Part shown: positions 52,206-62,275 of the stretch, one piece after another | Position numbering within the stretch: position 1 is the first letter of the stretch | Layout of the letters: every line of letters starts with the position of its first letter | Source of the DNA: Devosia ureilytica | GTDB taxonomy: Bacteria > Pseudomonadota > Alphaproteobacteria > Rhizobiales > Devosiaceae | Assembly: GCF_024273195.1 (NCBI RefSeq) | Contig: NZ_JAMZCU010000001.1 | Location: forward strand, 62,001-126,000 | Direction of reading: 5' to 3' | DNA: 64,000 nucleotides | Translations under genes and position numbers: made by a program | The notes under the pieces: generated by a model | Told to the model about the DNA's origin: nothing | Seen by the model: the letters and a program-made list of their open reading frames with translations, nothing else | Databases searched by the model: none

Positions 52206-52574
52206 ATGATCCAGATGCAGTCCAATCTCGACGTCGCCGATAACTCCGGCGCCAAGCGAGTCATGTGCATCAAGGTGCTGGGCGGTTCGCATCGTAAATA
52301 CGCCTCGGTCGGCGACATTATTGTCGTTTCGGTCAAGGACGCTATTCCGCGCGGCCGTGTTAAAAAGGGCCAGGTGATGAAGGCCGTGGTGGTTCGCACC
52401 GCAACCGACATCCGTCGTCCCGATGGCACCGTCATCCGTTTCGACAAGAACGCCGCCGTTCTTCTGAACAATCAGAAGGAGCCGATCGGCACCCGTATCT
52501 TCGGACCGGTTCCGCGTGAACTCCGCGCCAAGAACCACATGAAGATCATCTCGCTTGCCCCAGAGGTGCTGTAA
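52206..52574 (+). CDS. rplN: 50S ribosomal protein L14
   Basis: This 122-residue protein has the fully standard sequence [20 protein letters not shown], the [16 protein letters not shown] signature, and the closing [16 protein letters not shown] region (seen as [20 protein letters not shown] in two parts). It forms intersubunit bridges. It opens the spc cluster; its stop overlaps the rplX ATG by one base. Confidence 0.97.
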   Translation: MIQMQSNLDVADNSGAKRVMCIKVLGGSHRKYASVGDIIVVSVKDAIPRGRVKKGQVMKAVVVRTATDIRRPDGTVIRFDKNAAVLLNNQKEPIGTRIFGPVPRELRAKNHMKIISLAPEVL

Positions 52575-52885
52575 TGGCCTCCAAGATTAAGAAGGGCGAC
52601 AAAGTCGTCGTCCTGGCCGGCAAGGACAAGGGCAAGACCGGTCAGGTCCTGTCCGTCATCCCGACCGAAACCCGCGCGATTGTCCAGGGTATCAACCTTG
52701 TCCGTCGCCACCAGAAGCAGACCGCCTCGAGCGATGCCGGCATTTTCTCCAAGGAAGCGCCGATCCATCTTTCGAACCTGGCTGTCGCCGACAAGGATGG
52801 CAAGCCCAGCCGCGTCGGATTCCAGATCAAGGACGGCGTGAAGACCCGCGTCGCCAAGACCACCGGAGATCAGATCGATGGCTGA
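52574..52885 (+). CDS. rplX: 50S ribosomal protein L24
   Basis: This 103-residue protein has the KOW motif [21 protein letters not shown] (4-24) and the [13 protein letters not shown] segment. It is an assembly initiator at the 5' end of 23S rRNA. It overlaps rplN by 1 bp and rplE by 8 bp. Confidence 0.97.
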   Translation: MASKIKKGDKVVVLAGKDKGKTGQVLSVIPTETRAIVQGINLVRRHQKQTASSDAGIFSKEAPIHLSNLAVADKDGKPSRVGFQIKDGVKTRVAKTTGDQIDG

Positions 52886-53435
52886 GACCGCTTACGTTCC
52901 GCGTCTCCGGACCGAATACGACACCACGATCAAGGCCGCGCTGCGCGAGCAGTTTGCCTACAAGAATGTCATGGAGCTGCCGCGCCTTGACAAGATCGTG
53001 CTGAACATGGGCGTCGGCGAGGCTGTCAACGACACCAAGAAGGTGAAGTCGGCTGCTGATGAGCTGCAGAAGATTGCCGGCCAGAAGCCGGTCATCACTC
53101 ATGCCCGCAAGTCGATCGCAGGCTTCAAGGTCCGCGAGAACATGCCGCTGGGCGTGAAGGTTACCCTGCGCAAGACGCGCATGTACGAATTCCTGGATCG
53201 CCTGGTGAACATTGCACTGCCGCGCGTCCGCGACTTCCGTGGCCTGAACCCGAACGCTTTCGACGGCCGTGGCAACTATGCCATGGGCCTGAAGGAACAC
53301 ATCGTTTTCCCAGAGATCAACTATGATCAGATCGATCAGGTCTGGGGTATGGACATCGTGATTTGCACGACTGCCCAGAGCGACGATGAGGCGCGTGCGC
53401 TTCTTAAGGCTTTCAACTTCCCGTTCCGCACGTAA
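52878..53435 (+). CDS. rplE: 50S ribosomal protein L5
   Basis: This 185-residue 5S-rRNA-binding protein has [37 protein letters not shown] and the [22 protein letters not shown] end. It sits in the central protuberance and contacts P-site tRNA. It overlaps rplX by 8 bp. Confidence 0.97.
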   Translation: MAETAYVPRLRTEYDTTIKAALREQFAYKNVMELPRLDKIVLNMGVGEAVNDTKKVKSAADELQKIAGQKPVITHARKSIAGFKVRENMPLGVKVTLRKTRMYEFLDRLVNIALPRVRDFRGLNPNAFDGRGNYAMGLKEHIVFPEINYDQIDQVWGMDIVICTTAQSDDEARALLKAFNFPFRT

Positions 53436-53466
53436 GCGGCATAGGGAAGGGATAAAGGATCAGGAC

Positions 53467-53772
53467 ATGGCAAAGACCAGCTCCATCGAAAAGAACAAGA
53501 AGCGCGTTGCCCTCAACAAGCAGTTTGGTGACAAGCGCGCTGCCCTCAAGGCAACCATCAAGAACCAGGACACTCCCATCGAGGAGCGTTTCAAGGCTAG
53601 CCTTCAGCTGGCTGAAATGCCGCGCAACTCGGCAAAGGTCCGCATTCGCAACCGTTGCGAAGTGTCCGGTCGTCCGCGTGGTTACTATCGCAAGCTCAAG
53701 ATGAGCCGTATTGCCCTGCGTCAGCTGGGCAACCTGGGTCTGATCCCGGGTCTGGTGAAGTCGAGCTGGTAA
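53467..53772 (+). CDS. rpsN: 30S ribosomal protein S14 (zinc-free form)
   Basis: This 101-residue protein is the long, zinc-independent S14: the CxxC pairs of the short form are missing, leaving [24 protein letters not shown] 53467 gives [13 protein letters not shown]; the frame reaches back into rplE without homology. It has the usual position between rplE and rpsH, and finishes in the common SSW. Confidence 0.97.
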   Translation: MAKTSSIEKNKKRVALNKQFGDKRAALKATIKNQDTPIEERFKASLQLAEMPRNSAKVRIRNRCEVSGRPRGYYRKLKMSRIALRQLGNLGLIPGLVKSSW

Positions 53773-53784
53773 GGAGAACATCAA

Positions 53785-54183
53785 ATGAGCTTTTCCGATC
53801 CAATCGGCGATATGCTGACCCGCATCCGCAACGCTCAGGAGCGTCGCAAGAATTCCGTTTCGACACCGGCTTCGACCCTTCGTGGTCGCGTGCTGGATGT
53901 TCTCCAGTCCGAGGGTTTCATCCGCGGCTACTCGGAGACCAAGTTCGAGAACGGCGCTGCCGAATACGAGATTGAACTCAAGTATTCGGACAATGAAGGC
54001 GTTATCCGCACGATCGAACGCGTCTCGCGTCCTGGTCGCCGCGTGTACGCATCGGTCAAGAATATCCCGCAGGTTGCCAATGGCCTGGGTGTTTCGATCC
54101 TCTCCACCCCCAAGGGTGTGATGGCCGACCACGAAGCCAAGGCTGCCAATGTGGGTGGCGAGGTACTCTGCCGCGTCTTCTAA
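53785..54183 (+). CDS. rpsH: 30S ribosomal protein S8
   Basis: This 132-residue protein has [22 protein letters not shown] at the start and the [32 protein letters not shown] core, ending GGEVLCRVF. In enterics S8 represses the spc operon by binding near rplE. It is 12 nt after rpsN. Confidence 0.97.
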   Translation: MSFSDPIGDMLTRIRNAQERRKNSVSTPASTLRGRVLDVLQSEGFIRGYSETKFENGAAEYEIELKYSDNEGVIRTIERVSRPGRRVYASVKNIPQVANGLGVSILSTPKGVMADHEAKAANVGGEVLCRVF

Positions 54184-54230
54184 GCCACCTGGCTTAGAAG
54201 ATCGGCAAGACGATTACTCAAGGAAGCATT

Positions 54231-54764
54231 ATGTCACGTACTGGCAAGAAACCGGTGGCCCCGGTTAGCGGCGTCACGGTAGCGATCGATGGTCGCGCCC
54301 TGTCTGCCAAGGGCCCCAAGGGCGAATTGAGCATGCAGCTCATGGATATCGTCAATGTCGAGCAGGGTTCGGATGGTATCTCCATCACCCCCGCCAATGA
54401 CACCCGTGAGGCTCGTGCCGCCTGGGGCACCACCCGCGCGCTGATCCAGAACATGGTCACCGGGGTGAGTGCTGGTTTCGAAAAGAAGCTGGCCATCCAG
54501 GGCGTGGGTTACCGCGCTGCCATGCAGGGCAAGGATGTCAAGCTGTCGCTGGGCTTTAGCCACGAAGTGATCTATGAGGCTCCCGAGGGTATCACCCTTG
54601 CCGTTCCGGTGCCGACTGAGATCGTCGTAACCGGCATCGACAAGCAGCAGGTTGGTCAAGTTGCGGCCGAGATCCGCAGCTGGCGTCCCCCCGAGCCCTA
54701 CAAGGGCAAGGGCGTGCGGTACGCCGGCGAGCAGGTCTTCCGCAAAGAAGGCAAGAAGAAGTAA
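54231..54764 (+). CDS. rplF: 50S ribosomal protein L6
   Basis: This 177-residue two-domain protein has [19 protein letters not shown] and the second-domain signature [20 protein letters not shown] near the C-terminus. It stabilises the sarcin-ricin region. It has 47 nt before it and 12 nt to rplR. Confidence 0.97.
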   Translation: MSRTGKKPVAPVSGVTVAIDGRALSAKGPKGELSMQLMDIVNVEQGSDGISITPANDTREARAAWGTTRALIQNMVTGVSAGFEKKLAIQGVGYRAAMQGKDVKLSLGFSHEVIYEAPEGITLAVPVPTEIVVTGIDKQQVGQVAAEIRSWRPPEPYKGKGVRYAGEQVFRKEGKKK

Positions 54765-54776
54765 GGAGCGCCACCG

Positions 54777-55139
54777 ATGGCAATTTCGGCAAAAGGTGCG
54801 GAACGCCGCAAGGCACGTGTCCGCAAGGCGCTCAAGGCTCGGGCCTTCGGTCGTCCCCGTCTCAGCGTTTTCCGCTCGGACAAGAATATCTACGCACAGA
54901 TCATCGACGACACCACTGGTCGTACGCTGGCTGCCGCTTCGACCCTCGAAAAGGACCTGCGCGGTTCGGTCAAGAATGGCGGCAATGCCGACGCAGCAGT
55001 TGCTGTCGGCAAGCTGATCGCCGAGCGTGGCGTGAAGGCCGGTGTGGCTGAGGTCGTGTTCGACCGTGGCGCCTATATCTATCATGGCCGTGTTAAGGCC
55101 CTTGCAGACGCTGCCCGTGAGGGCGGTCTGCAGTTCTAA
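54777..55139 (+). CDS. rplR: 50S ribosomal protein L18
   Basis: This 120-residue 5S-rRNA-binding protein has [20 protein letters not shown] (about 28-47) and the closing [32 protein letters not shown] segment with its conserved FDRGGYxYHGRV-like motif. It is followed by rpsE after 20 nt. Confidence 0.97.
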   Translation: MAISAKGAERRKARVRKALKARAFGRPRLSVFRSDKNIYAQIIDDTTGRTLAAASTLEKDLRGSVKNGGNADAAVAVGKLIAERGVKAGVAEVVFDRGAYIYHGRVKALADAAREGGLQF

Positions 55140-55159
55140 CAACGGCGAGGAAGAGAATT

Positions 55160-55693
55160 ATGAGCAGAGACGTTCAAGAACGCGAAAGCGAGTTCGTCGA
55201 TCGCCTGGTCCACATCAATCGTGTGGCCAAGGTTGTTAAGGGCGGCCGTCGTTTCGGTTTTGCTGCCCTCGTCGTTGTCGGTGACCAGAAGGGTCGCGTC
55301 GGTTTCGGTCACGGCAAGGCCCGTGAAGTTCCCGAAGCCATCCGCAAGGCAACCGAGCAGGCCAAGCGCCAGATGATCCGGGTGCCGCTGCGCGATGCCC
55401 GTACGCTGCACCACGATGTTACCGGTCGCCATGGCGCCGGCAAGGTCATCCTGCGTGCTGCCGTTGCCGGTACCGGCATCATCGCCGGTGGTCCGATGCG
55501 CGCCGTTTTCGAGACGCTGGGCATCAACGACATCGTCGCCAAGTCGCAGGGCACAGCAAATCCCTACAACATGGTTCGTGCCACGTTCGACGCGCTCAAG
55601 CGCGTTGATAGCCCCCGTTCGGTGGCTTCGCGTCGCGGCATCAAGGTTTCCGAACTCCAGGCTCGCCGCGGCGAGACTGCAGTCGAAGCCTGA
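55160..55693 (+). CDS. rpsE: 30S ribosomal protein S5
   Basis: This 177-residue protein has the N-terminal double-stranded-RNA fold with [20 protein letters not shown] and the spectinomycin loop region (VKGGRR), which looks like the sensitive form. Its C-terminal domain has [19 protein letters not shown]. It takes part in mRNA unwinding and decoding fidelity. rpmD lies 21 nt on. Confidence 0.97.
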   Translation: MSRDVQERESEFVDRLVHINRVAKVVKGGRRFGFAALVVVGDQKGRVGFGHGKAREVPEAIRKATEQAKRQMIRVPLRDARTLHHDVTGRHGAGKVILRAAVAGTGIIAGGPMRAVFETLGINDIVAKSQGTANPYNMVRATFDALKRVDSPRSVASRRGIKVSELQARRGETAVEA

Positions 55694-55714
55694 TAGCGGG
55701 CCCGGAGAAGTACA

Positions 55715-55903
55715 ATGGCAAAAGCTAAGACCATCGTCGTCAAGCAGGTTGGTTCGCCGATCCGCCGTGAAAAGAGCCAGCGCGCGACCCTTATCGGTCT
55801 CGGGCTCAACAAGATGAACAAAGAGCGTGAGCTCGTTGATACGCCCGAAGTTCGCGGCATGATCAACAAGATCCCGCACCTCGTCCGCGTTGTCGGCGAG
55901 TAA
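55715..55903 (+). CDS. rpmD: 50S ribosomal protein L30
   Basis: This 62-residue protein has the complete short L30 fold: [50 protein letters not shown] core and the [10 protein letters not shown] end. It lies between rpsE and rplO at 15-21 nt spacing. Confidence 0.96.
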   Translation: MAKAKTIVVKQVGSPIRREKSQRATLIGLGLNKMNKERELVDTPEVRGMINKIPHLVRVVGE

Positions 55904-55918
55904 AGGAAGGTCGGATCA

Positions 55919-56419
55919 ATGACTCGTTTGAACGAACTTCGCGATAATCCCGGGGCCAATAAGGTTCGCGTCCGTGTTGGCCGTGGCATTGGTTCGGGCG
56001 TCGGCAAGACCGGTGGTCGCGGTGGCAAGGGCCAGACGGCTCGCGCCGGTGTGGCTATCAACGGCTTTGAAGGCGGTCAGATGCCCCTTCACATGCGTAT
56101 GCCGAAGCGTGGCTTCAACGCCTGGAACCCGAGCGACTTCAATGAAGTCCGTCTCGACCGCATCCAGGCCTATATCGACAGCGGCAAGCTTGACGCCAAG
56201 GCTGTGATCGACGCCGCTGCGCTGATCGCTGCCCGCGTGATCCGTCGTCCCAAGGACGGCGTGCGCCTGATCGGTTCGGAAGGCTTTTCGGCCAAGAAGG
56301 TTACCTTCAAGGTTGATTATGCAACCAAGGGCGCGACCGCTGCCATCGAGGCTGCTGGTGGTAAGCTCGATCTCATCCCGGTCAAAGAGACCTGGAAGAA
56401 GACCCCACACGCCAAGTAA
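55919..56419 (+). CDS. rplO: 50S ribosomal protein L15
   Basis: This 166-residue protein has the glycine- and arginine-rich N-terminus ([22 protein letters not shown], in two parts) that threads the 50S core, and a C-terminal domain ending in [23 protein letters not shown] hairpin in the 134-nt spacer to secY may lower transcription of secY and adk. Confidence 0.97.
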   Translation: MTRLNELRDNPGANKVRVRVGRGIGSGVGKTGGRGGKGQTARAGVAINGFEGGQMPLHMRMPKRGFNAWNPSDFNEVRLDRIQAYIDSGKLDAKAVIDAAALIAARVIRRPKDGVRLIGSEGFSAKKVTFKVDYATKGATAAIEAAGGKLDLIPVKETWKKTPHAK

Positions 56420-56432
56420 TCCACTTGGCAGG

Positions 56433-56460
56433 GCGCATCCGGTCTGACGGCTGGGTGCGC
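56433..56460 (+). promoter_or_regulatory. hairpin between rplO and secY
   Basis: GCGCATCC (56433-56440) pairs with GGGTGCGC (56453-56460) through eight pairs including one G-U, followed by TCCTTTGG. It may be a weak attenuator between the last spc ribosomal gene and secY. Confidence 0.45.
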
Positions 56461-56553
56461 TCCTTTGGTTTGTTGCGTCTGGGTGGCACATATCCCATAT
56501 ATGCGTCTCCAGCGCTCCGAGCGCACCTGGCATTGTAGCCATAGGAGCGGTAT

Positions 56554-57894
56554 ATGGCGTCCGCAGCCGAACAGCTGGCACGTAATCTAAGTTTCTCTAC
56601 CTTTTCGAAGGCCAAGGCCCTTCAGCAGCGCATCTGGTTCACTCTCGGAGCGCTGCTTGTTTATCGTCTTGGGACCTTCATTCCGGTTCCCGGTATTGAT
56701 CCAGACGCTTTTCGCGCGACTTTTGAACAGTCGCAGCAGGGCATCATCGGCATGTTCAACATGTTTTCCGGTGGCGCCGTTGAGCGTATGGCGATTTTTG
56801 CGCTGAACCTGATTCCATACATTACTGCCTCCATCGTGGTGCAGGTGGTCTCGACAGCGTCGCCGCGCCTGGAAGCCCTCAAGAAGGAGGGTGGTGAAGC
56901 CGGCCGTCGCAAGATCAACCAGTACACCCGCTATCTGGCGGTCGTGTTCTGCGCCGTGCAGGCCTATGGCATTGCCGTGGGTCTGGAAGGCAGCCAGGGT
57001 GTTGTGCTCGATCCAGGTTGGTTCTTCCGTATCTCGACCGTGATCACCCTTGTGGGTGGCACCATGTTCCTGATGTGGCTAGGCGAACAGATCACGGCGC
57101 GCGGTGTTGGCAATGGTATTTCGCTGATCATCTTTGCCGGTATCGTCGCCAATCTGCCGTCCACTGTGGCGCAGACACTCGAGTTGGCCCGTACTGGCGC
57201 CATCCCGGCCTTTGCAGGCCTGGGCATGCTGCTGCTGGCGTTGATCGTGATTGCGATCATCGTGTTCTTTGAACGCGCTCAGCGCCGCTTGCTGATCCAG
57301 TATCCAAAGCGCCAGGTGGGCAACAAGCTGTTTCAGGGCGATACCTCGCATCTGCCGCTCAAGCTGAACACTTCCGGTGTGATCCCGGTGATCTTCGGGT
57401 CCTCGCTACTGCTGCTGCCGGCAACCATTGCCTCGTTTGCTGCCCAGGGGAATGCCCCGGGCTGGCTTACCACGGTGACGGCGCTGCTGGGCCGCGGCCA
57501 GCCGCTTTATCTGGCGCTGTTTGCCTTCTTCATTATCTTCTTCGCCTTTTTCTATACGGCGATCGTGTTCAACCCGACTGAAACGGCGGACAATCTGAAG
57601 CGCTCCGGCGGCTTCATTCCCGGTATCCGTCCGGGTGAGCGCACAGCGCAGCACATTGACTATGTGCTGACGCGCATCACGGTGGCGGGTGCCTTGTACC
57701 TGACTGTGGTGGCGCTGATTCCGGAAGTGCTGTTCAGCCAGTTGGCAGTCAGCCAGTTCATCGGTGGCACGTCGCTGCTGATCATGGTGACGGTGACGCT
57801 TGATACAATCACCCAGATCCAGAGCCATCTGGTGGCCCAGCAATATGAAGGGCTGCTGAAGAAATCCCGTCTTGGAGGAGGCAAGCGTCGATGA
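56554..57894 (+). CDS. secY: protein translocase subunit SecY
   Basis: This 446-residue membrane channel has ten predicted helices, the plug and lateral-gate region [20 protein letters not shown] (29-48), and the signature [30 protein letters not shown] stretch (about 70-92). It has a basic cytoplasmic end, [11 protein letters not shown]. It translocates unfolded proteins with SecE and SecA. Its stop overlaps the adk start by 4 bp (57891-57894). Confidence 0.97.
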   Translation: MASAAEQLARNLSFSTFSKAKALQQRIWFTLGALLVYRLGTFIPVPGIDPDAFRATFEQSQQGIIGMFNMFSGGAVERMAIFALNLIPYITASIVVQVVSTASPRLEALKKEGGEAGRRKINQYTRYLAVVFCAVQAYGIAVGLEGSQGVVLDPGWFFRISTVITLVGGTMFLMWLGEQITARGVGNGISLIIFAGIVANLPSTVAQTLELARTGAIPAFAGLGMLLLALIVIAIIVFFERAQRRLLIQYPKRQVGNKLFQGDTSHLPLKLNTSGVIPVIFGSSLLLLPATIASFAAQGNAPGWLTTVTALLGRGQPLYLALFAFFIIFFAFFYTAIVFNPTETADNLKRSGGFIPGIRPGERTAQHIDYVLTRITVAGALYLTVVALIPEVLFSQLAVSQFIGGTSLLIMVTVTLDTITQIQSHLVAQQYEGLLKKSRLGGGKRR

Positions 57895-58460
57895 GGTTGA
57901 TCCTGTTGGGCCCGCCGGGTGCGGGGAAGGGGACGCAGGCAAAGATTTTGGTGGATGCCTATGGTATTCCCCAGCTCTCGACCGGCGACATCCTTCGCGC
58001 TGCGATTGCGGCTAAAACCCCTCTGGGGCTGGAAGCCAAGGCAATTGTGGATCGCGGGGACCTTGTTTCCGACACGATCGTCAACGGCATTGTTTCGGAG
58101 CGTCTCGACGCCGATGACTGCAAGCCAGGCTTCATTCTCGACGGATTTCCACGCACCATCGCCCAGGCTGAGGCGCTGGATCAGATGCTGGAAGACAAGG
58201 GCATTGCCCTTGATGCCGTCGTCGAAATCAAGGCCGAGGCGGATGAGCTGGTCAAGCGGGTCATCAACCGAGCCAAGGAATCGGAGGGCGCACGCGCCGA
58301 CGACAACGAGGAAGTGCTGCGCAAGCGCCTTGGTGTCTATTCTGAACAGACAGCACCGCTGGTCCAATATTACTCGGGCCGTGGTCTTCTGAAGCCTGTG
58401 GATGGCATGGCACCCGTGACTGAGGTTACGGCTGCAATCCAGGCCGCCCTGGGCAAGTAA
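57891..58460 (+). CDS. adk: adenylate kinase (short-LID form)
   Basis: This 189-residue kinase has the P-loop GPPGAGKGT (7-15), [16 protein letters not shown] and the short LID ([17 protein letters not shown]), without the zinc-binding insertion of the long form. It converts AMP and ATP to two ADP. It is translationally coupled to secY by a 4-bp overlap, the usual alphaproteobacterial arrangement. A 173-nt spacer to rpsM follows with no clear terminator. Confidence 0.97.
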   Translation: MRLILLGPPGAGKGTQAKILVDAYGIPQLSTGDILRAAIAAKTPLGLEAKAIVDRGDLVSDTIVNGIVSERLDADDCKPGFILDGFPRTIAQAEALDQMLEDKGIALDAVVEIKAEADELVKRVINRAKESEGARADDNEEVLRKRLGVYSEQTAPLVQYYSGRGLLKPVDGMAPVTEVTAAIQAALGK

Positions 58461-58633
58461 ACAAGAGGCTGGATGGGCTGTTGACTCGGCCCTGTCTTGT
58501 CCTTAAAGAACCGCACCAGTCTCATGGATCATTGGGCTGGATTCGGTTCTCCCTTAGTTGGGGGTCGAAATCCGGTCCCTTGTTGTTTAAAGGCACCCGC
58601 CGCGACGGCGCGTGTGAATGAAGGAGAGCAGAC

Positions 58634-59002
58634 GTGGCTCGTATTGCTGGCGTCAACATCCCGACGAATAAGCGCGTGGTGATCGCGCTGCAGTATATTC
58701 ACGGGATCGGCGAGAAATTCGCCAAGGATATCACTGACAAGGTCGGTATTCCGGCTGAGCGCCGTGTCAACGAGTTGACCGACGCCGAAGTGATCCAGAT
58801 CCGTGAAGCCATCGACCGCGACTATGTCGTGGAAGGTGACCTGCGCCGTAACGTGGCGATGAACATCAAGCGCCTGATGGACCTGGGCAACTACCGTGGC
58901 CTGCGTCACCGTCGTGGCCTGCCGGTTCGTGGTCAGCGTACCCACACCAATGCGCGTACCCGCAAGGGTCCTGCCAAGCCGATCGCTGGCAAGAAGAAGT
59001 AA
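58634..59002 (+). CDS. rpsM: 30S ribosomal protein S13
   Basis: This 122-residue protein begins with [21 protein letters not shown] and has the basic C-terminal [26 protein letters not shown] segment that contacts tRNAs. GTG 58634 follows GGAGAGCAGAC and fixes the start. A perfect 14-bp palindrome CCCGCGGCCGCGGG (59009-59022) lies 6 nt after its stop. Confidence 0.97.
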   Translation: MARIAGVNIPTNKRVVIALQYIHGIGEKFAKDITDKVGIPAERRVNELTDAEVIQIREAIDRDYVVEGDLRRNVAMNIKRLMDLGNYRGLRHRRGLPVRGQRTHTNARTRKGPAKPIAGKKK

Positions 59003-59158
59003 ACGGGTCCCGCGGCCGCGGGGCACGAAATTTGAATTGGGAGTGGCGGGGCAAGTCTTTCGGGTGGCTCGATATGAGTTGGCCGAAATGTCTTGATCCG
59101 CTTCTTCCGTGGTGGAGCTGCTGGTACTACGGCAGCGCCGATACCCTAGAGGACTATA

Positions 59159-59551
59159 ATGGCTAAAGCTGAAGTCGCGCGCGTCCGTCGTAAGGAGCGC
59201 AAGAACATCACCTCCGGCGTCGCACACGTGAACGCCTCCTTCAACAACACGATGATCACCATCGCCGACATGCAGGGCAACACCATCTCCTGGTCGTCCT
59301 CAGGCGTTATGGGCTTCAAGGGTTCGCGCAAGTCGACCCCTTATGCCGCTCAGGTCGCTGCTGAAGATGCTGCGAAGAAGGCCCAGGAACACGGCATGAA
59401 GACCCTTGAGGTTGAAGTGCGTGGCCCGGGTTCAGGCCGTGAGTCGGCCCTGCGTGCTCTGCAGGCTGCCGGCTTCAATGTCACTTCGATCCGTGACGTT
59501 ACGTCGATCCCGCACAATGGTTGCCGCCCGCGCAAGCGTCGTCGCGTCTAA
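59159..59551 (+). CDS. rpsK: 30S ribosomal protein S11
   Basis: This 130-residue protein has [21 protein letters not shown] (about 14-34) and the signature end [19 protein letters not shown], where Asn-Gly is the site of isoaspartate formation known in E. coli S11. It lies on the 30S platform. A small CGGCCC/GGGCCG hairpin (59573-59587) follows. Confidence 0.97.
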   Translation: MAKAEVARVRRKERKNITSGVAHVNASFNNTMITIADMQGNTISWSSSGVMGFKGSRKSTPYAAQVAAEDAAKKAQEHGMKTLEVEVRGPGSGRESALRALQAAGFNVTSIRDVTSIPHNGCRPRKRRRV

Positions 59552-59647
59552 CCAAGACGATCGGCTATCTCCCGGCCCATCGGGCCGCGGGTCCAATTGT
59601 GTTTGCGGCGGAGCGGCTGAATGGCCGCTAATTTGAAAGGACATACC

Positions 59648-60667
59648 GTGACGATCCAGAGGAACTGGCAGGAACTGATCAAGCCGACCAAGCTGGACAT
59701 TGTTTCGGGCAGCGACAACGCGCGCTTGGCCTCGGTAGTTGCCGAGCCGCTTGAGCGCGGTTACGGGCTTACCCTGGGCAATGCTCTGCGTCGCGTGCTG
59801 CTGTCGTCGCTTCAGGGCGCGGCAGTGACCGCGATCCAGATTGACGGCATTTTGCATGAATTCTCCTCGCTGCCTGGTGTGCGCGAGGACATCACCGATC
59901 TCGTTCTCAACGTCAAAGAAATCGCCCTGAAGATGGGTGGCGAAGGCCCGAAGCGCCTGACCCTCTCCAAGCAGGGCCCGGCTGCCGTCACTGCTGGCGA
60001 CATCAAGGTTTCCGGCGACATTGAAGTGCTGAACCCCGAGCTGGTCATCTGCCACCTCGATGACGGCGCCGAGATCAATATCGAGTTCACCGTCGATACC
60101 GGTAAGGGGTACGTCCCTGCCGACAAGAACCGTCCCGAGGACGCCCCGATCGGTTATATCCCGGTCGATGCGCTGTTCTCGCCGGTGCGCCGCGTGAGCT
60201 ACAAGGTTGATGCTACCCGTGCGGGCGAGAGCCTGGACAAGGACAAGCTGACCTTGTCGGTCGAGACCAATGGCGCGATTTCGCCGGAAGATGCCGTGGC
60301 CTATGCCGCTCGCATTCTCCAGGATCAGCTGTCGGTTTTCGTCAACTTCGAAGAGCCCACCAAGGAAAAGGCCCAGGACGCTGTCCCGGAACTCGCCTTC
60401 AATCCTGCGCTGCTCAAGAAGGTCGACGAGCTCGAGCTGTCGGTCCGTTCGGCAAACTGCCTCAAGAACGACAACATCGTCTATATCGGCGACCTCATCC
60501 AGAAGACGGAAGCCGAGATGCTGCGGACTCCGAATTTCGGCCGCAAGTCGCTCAATGAAATCAAGGAAGTCCTGGCACAGATGGGGCTTCATCTCGGAAT
60601 GGACGTCAACAACTGGCCGCCCGAGAATATCGATGACCTCGCCAAGCGCTACGAAGATCATTACTGA
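59648..60667 (+). CDS. rpoA: RNA polymerase alpha subunit
   Basis: This protein is 339 residues from GTG 59648, which has AAAGGA upstream and gives the family-standard opening (M)[12 protein letters not shown]. An ATG at 59621 would add nine residues and also has a ribosome site, so the start is not fully certain. The N-terminal dimerisation domain has [22 protein letters not shown] (about 30-51). The C-terminal domain has the helix-hairpin motif [15 protein letters not shown] and [13 protein letters not shown], which bind UP elements and activators. Confidence 0.97.
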   Translation: MTIQRNWQELIKPTKLDIVSGSDNARLASVVAEPLERGYGLTLGNALRRVLLSSLQGAAVTAIQIDGILHEFSSLPGVREDITDLVLNVKEIALKMGGEGPKRLTLSKQGPAAVTAGDIKVSGDIEVLNPELVICHLDDGAEINIEFTVDTGKGYVPADKNRPEDAPIGYIPVDALFSPVRRVSYKVDATRAGESLDKDKLTLSVETNGAISPEDAVAYAARILQDQLSVFVNFEEPTKEKAQDAVPELAFNPALLKKVDELELSVRSANCLKNDNIVYIGDLIQKTEAEMLRTPNFGRKSLNEIKEVLAQMGLHLGMDVNNWPPENIDDLAKRYEDHY

Positions 60668-60698
60668 TCCGGCGCTGCCAAGATTTTAGGAGACCACC

Positions 60699-61121
60699 AT
60701 GCGCCACGCTTCTCGAGGCCGCAAGTTCAGCCGGACCGCTTCTCACCGTAAGGCGATGTTTGCGAATATGTCTGCAGCGCTGATCAAGCACGAACAGATC
60801 GTCACCACGCTTCCCAAGGCAAAGGACCTGCGTCCTATCGTTGAGAAGCTCATTACCCTGGGCAAGCGCGGCGACCTGCATGCGCGCCGCCAGGCCATCG
60901 CTCAAATCCGCGATGAAGCCCAGGTTGCCAAGCTCTTCGCAGTGCTCGGCCCGCGCTATGCCGAACGCCAGGGCGGTTACATCCGCATCCTGAAGGCCGG
61001 CTTCCGCTACGGCGACAACGCTCCGCTGGCCGTCATCGAGTTCGTTGATCGCGATGTCGATGCCAAGGGCAAGGACTCCGGTCCGGTCTTTACCCAGGAC
61101 GACGAAGCCGAAGCGGCGTAA
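60699..61121 (+). CDS. rplQ: 50S ribosomal protein L17
   Basis: This 140-residue protein opens [21 protein letters not shown] and includes [27 protein letters not shown]. It ends the informational gene block. The tail after residue 122 is acidic. A terminator follows at 61148-61178. Confidence 0.97.
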   Translation: MRHASRGRKFSRTASHRKAMFANMSAALIKHEQIVTTLPKAKDLRPIVEKLITLGKRGDLHARRQAIAQIRDEAQVAKLFAVLGPRYAERQGGYIRILKAGFRYGDNAPLAVIEFVDRDVDAKGKDSGPVFTQDDEAEAA

Positions 61122-61147
61122 GTCGTGCTGTTGGCACACTGAATTGA

Positions 61148-61178
61148 GGCGGTCGCGGATTTCCGGGGCCGCCTTTTT
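61148..61178 (+). terminator. Rho-independent terminator after rplQ
   Basis: GGCGG (61148-61152) pairs with CCGCC (61169-61173), extended inward by a T-G and a C-G pair, followed by TTTTT (61174-61178). It lies 27 nt after the rplQ stop and just before the next gene. Confidence 0.75.
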
Positions 61179-61193
61179 GCTTTTGGGGTGAGC

Positions 61194-62225
61194 ATGGATC
61201 GAGTTCTCGTGACCGGCGCGTCTGGCTTCGTGGCCAAGCACGTCATTGGTGAACTTCTGCGGGCCGGCTATGCCGTTCGAGGTACTGTGCGGGGGCAGGG
61301 CAAGGTGCCCGGCATCTGGGCCGCCGTGGCGGCGCTAGCGCCTGGCGAGGAAGCCAATCTCGAGCTGGTTGCGGCGGACCTTCTGGATGACCATGGTTGG
61401 GCCGACGCCATGCAGGGCATTTCGGCCGTGATGCATGTTGCGGCTGCCATTGTAGCGGTGGAACCCAAGGATCCGGCGGAGGTCGTGCGGCCCGCCGTCG
61501 AGGGAACCGAGCGGGTCCTGGCCTTTGCGGCAGCTGCGGGCATCAAACGGGTGGTCATGACGTCTTCCATCGCGACCGTGGGCTATGGGCTGGGTCATGA
61601 GCGCGGGGTGCGGCGCTATACCGAGGCGGATTTTACCAATTTGGATGGCATGCGGCAAAGCTGGGCCTATTGCATCGGCAAGACGCGAGCCGAGCGTGCT
61701 GCCTGGACTTTTGCGGAGCAGCATGGCCTGGAGCTGACCACCATTCATCCCGGCGCCATCCTTGGGCCGGCCACAGACGCGGACACGTCCATATCCCTGG
61801 GATTGGTTACCGGGCTGCTGGATGGCACCACGCCTGCCATGGCGCGGATCGGTTTTGCCATCAGTGATGTGCGCGATGTTGCCGCGATGCACCTGGCAGC
61901 GCTAGAGAAACCGGAAAGTGTAGGCCAGCGCTACCTTTGCACCGGCCCCTTCATGCGGTTCGAGCAAGTCGCTGATGTGCTGCGTCGCGCCTATCCAGAT
62001 TATCCCGTGACCAGCAAGATCGTCCCTGACTGGATCATTCGACTTCTGGCCGCCTTTGGCGGATCGGTCCGCCAGGTCATCAACGATGTGGGCAATGAGA
62101 AGCATTTTGACGGCAGCAAGGGCGAGGCACTTTTGGGACGGCCCTATCGTTCGGTGGAAGACGCCATTTTGAGCGCCGCCGAGAGCGGTATTCGATTTGG
62201 CCTCGTCAAAGCCCTACATGCCTAG
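61194..62225 (+). CDS. extended SDR, dihydroflavonol-reductase-like NAD(P)H-dependent reductase
   Basis: This 343-residue protein has the extended-SDR cofactor motif TGASGFVA (7-14), the MTSS segment with the catalytic Ser, and the YCIGK catalytic pair (Tyr and Lys spaced by three). The AERAAW that follows is typical of dihydroflavonol 4-reductase-like bacterial enzymes. Such proteins reduce aldehydes or ketones, or act on sugar nucleotides; this subgroup favours aldehydes, but the substrate is unknown. ATG 61194 is preceded by GGGGTGA; GTG 61188 two codons earlier is possible. It lies right after the rplQ terminator and is convergent with the decarboxylase. Confidence 0.87.
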   Translation: MDRVLVTGASGFVAKHVIGELLRAGYAVRGTVRGQGKVPGIWAAVAALAPGEEANLELVAADLLDDHGWADAMQGISAVMHVAAAIVAVEPKDPAEVVRPAVEGTERVLAFAAAAGIKRVVMTSSIATVGYGLGHERGVRRYTEADFTNLDGMRQSWAYCIGKTRAERAAWTFAEQHGLELTTIHPGAILGPATDADTSISLGLVTGLLDGTTPAMARIGFAISDVRDVAAMHLAALEKPESVGQRYLCTGPFMRFEQVADVLRRAYPDYPVTSKIVPDWIIRLLAAFGGSVRQVINDVGNEKHFDGSKGEALLGRPYRSVEDAILSAAESGIRFGLVKALHA

Positions 62226-62230
62226 ATTGA

Positions 62231-62254
62231 CCGCTCCAGCACCAGCCGGAGCGG
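62231..62254. terminator. hairpin between convergent genes
   Basis: CCGCTCC (62231-62237) and GGAGCGG (62248-62254) form a perfect 7-bp stem in the 50-nt gap between the SDR and decarboxylase stops. No T-run is present on either side, so its strength as a bidirectional terminator is uncertain. Confidence 0.45.
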
Positions 62255-62275
62255 CTACAACCAAGGTTCGAGCTC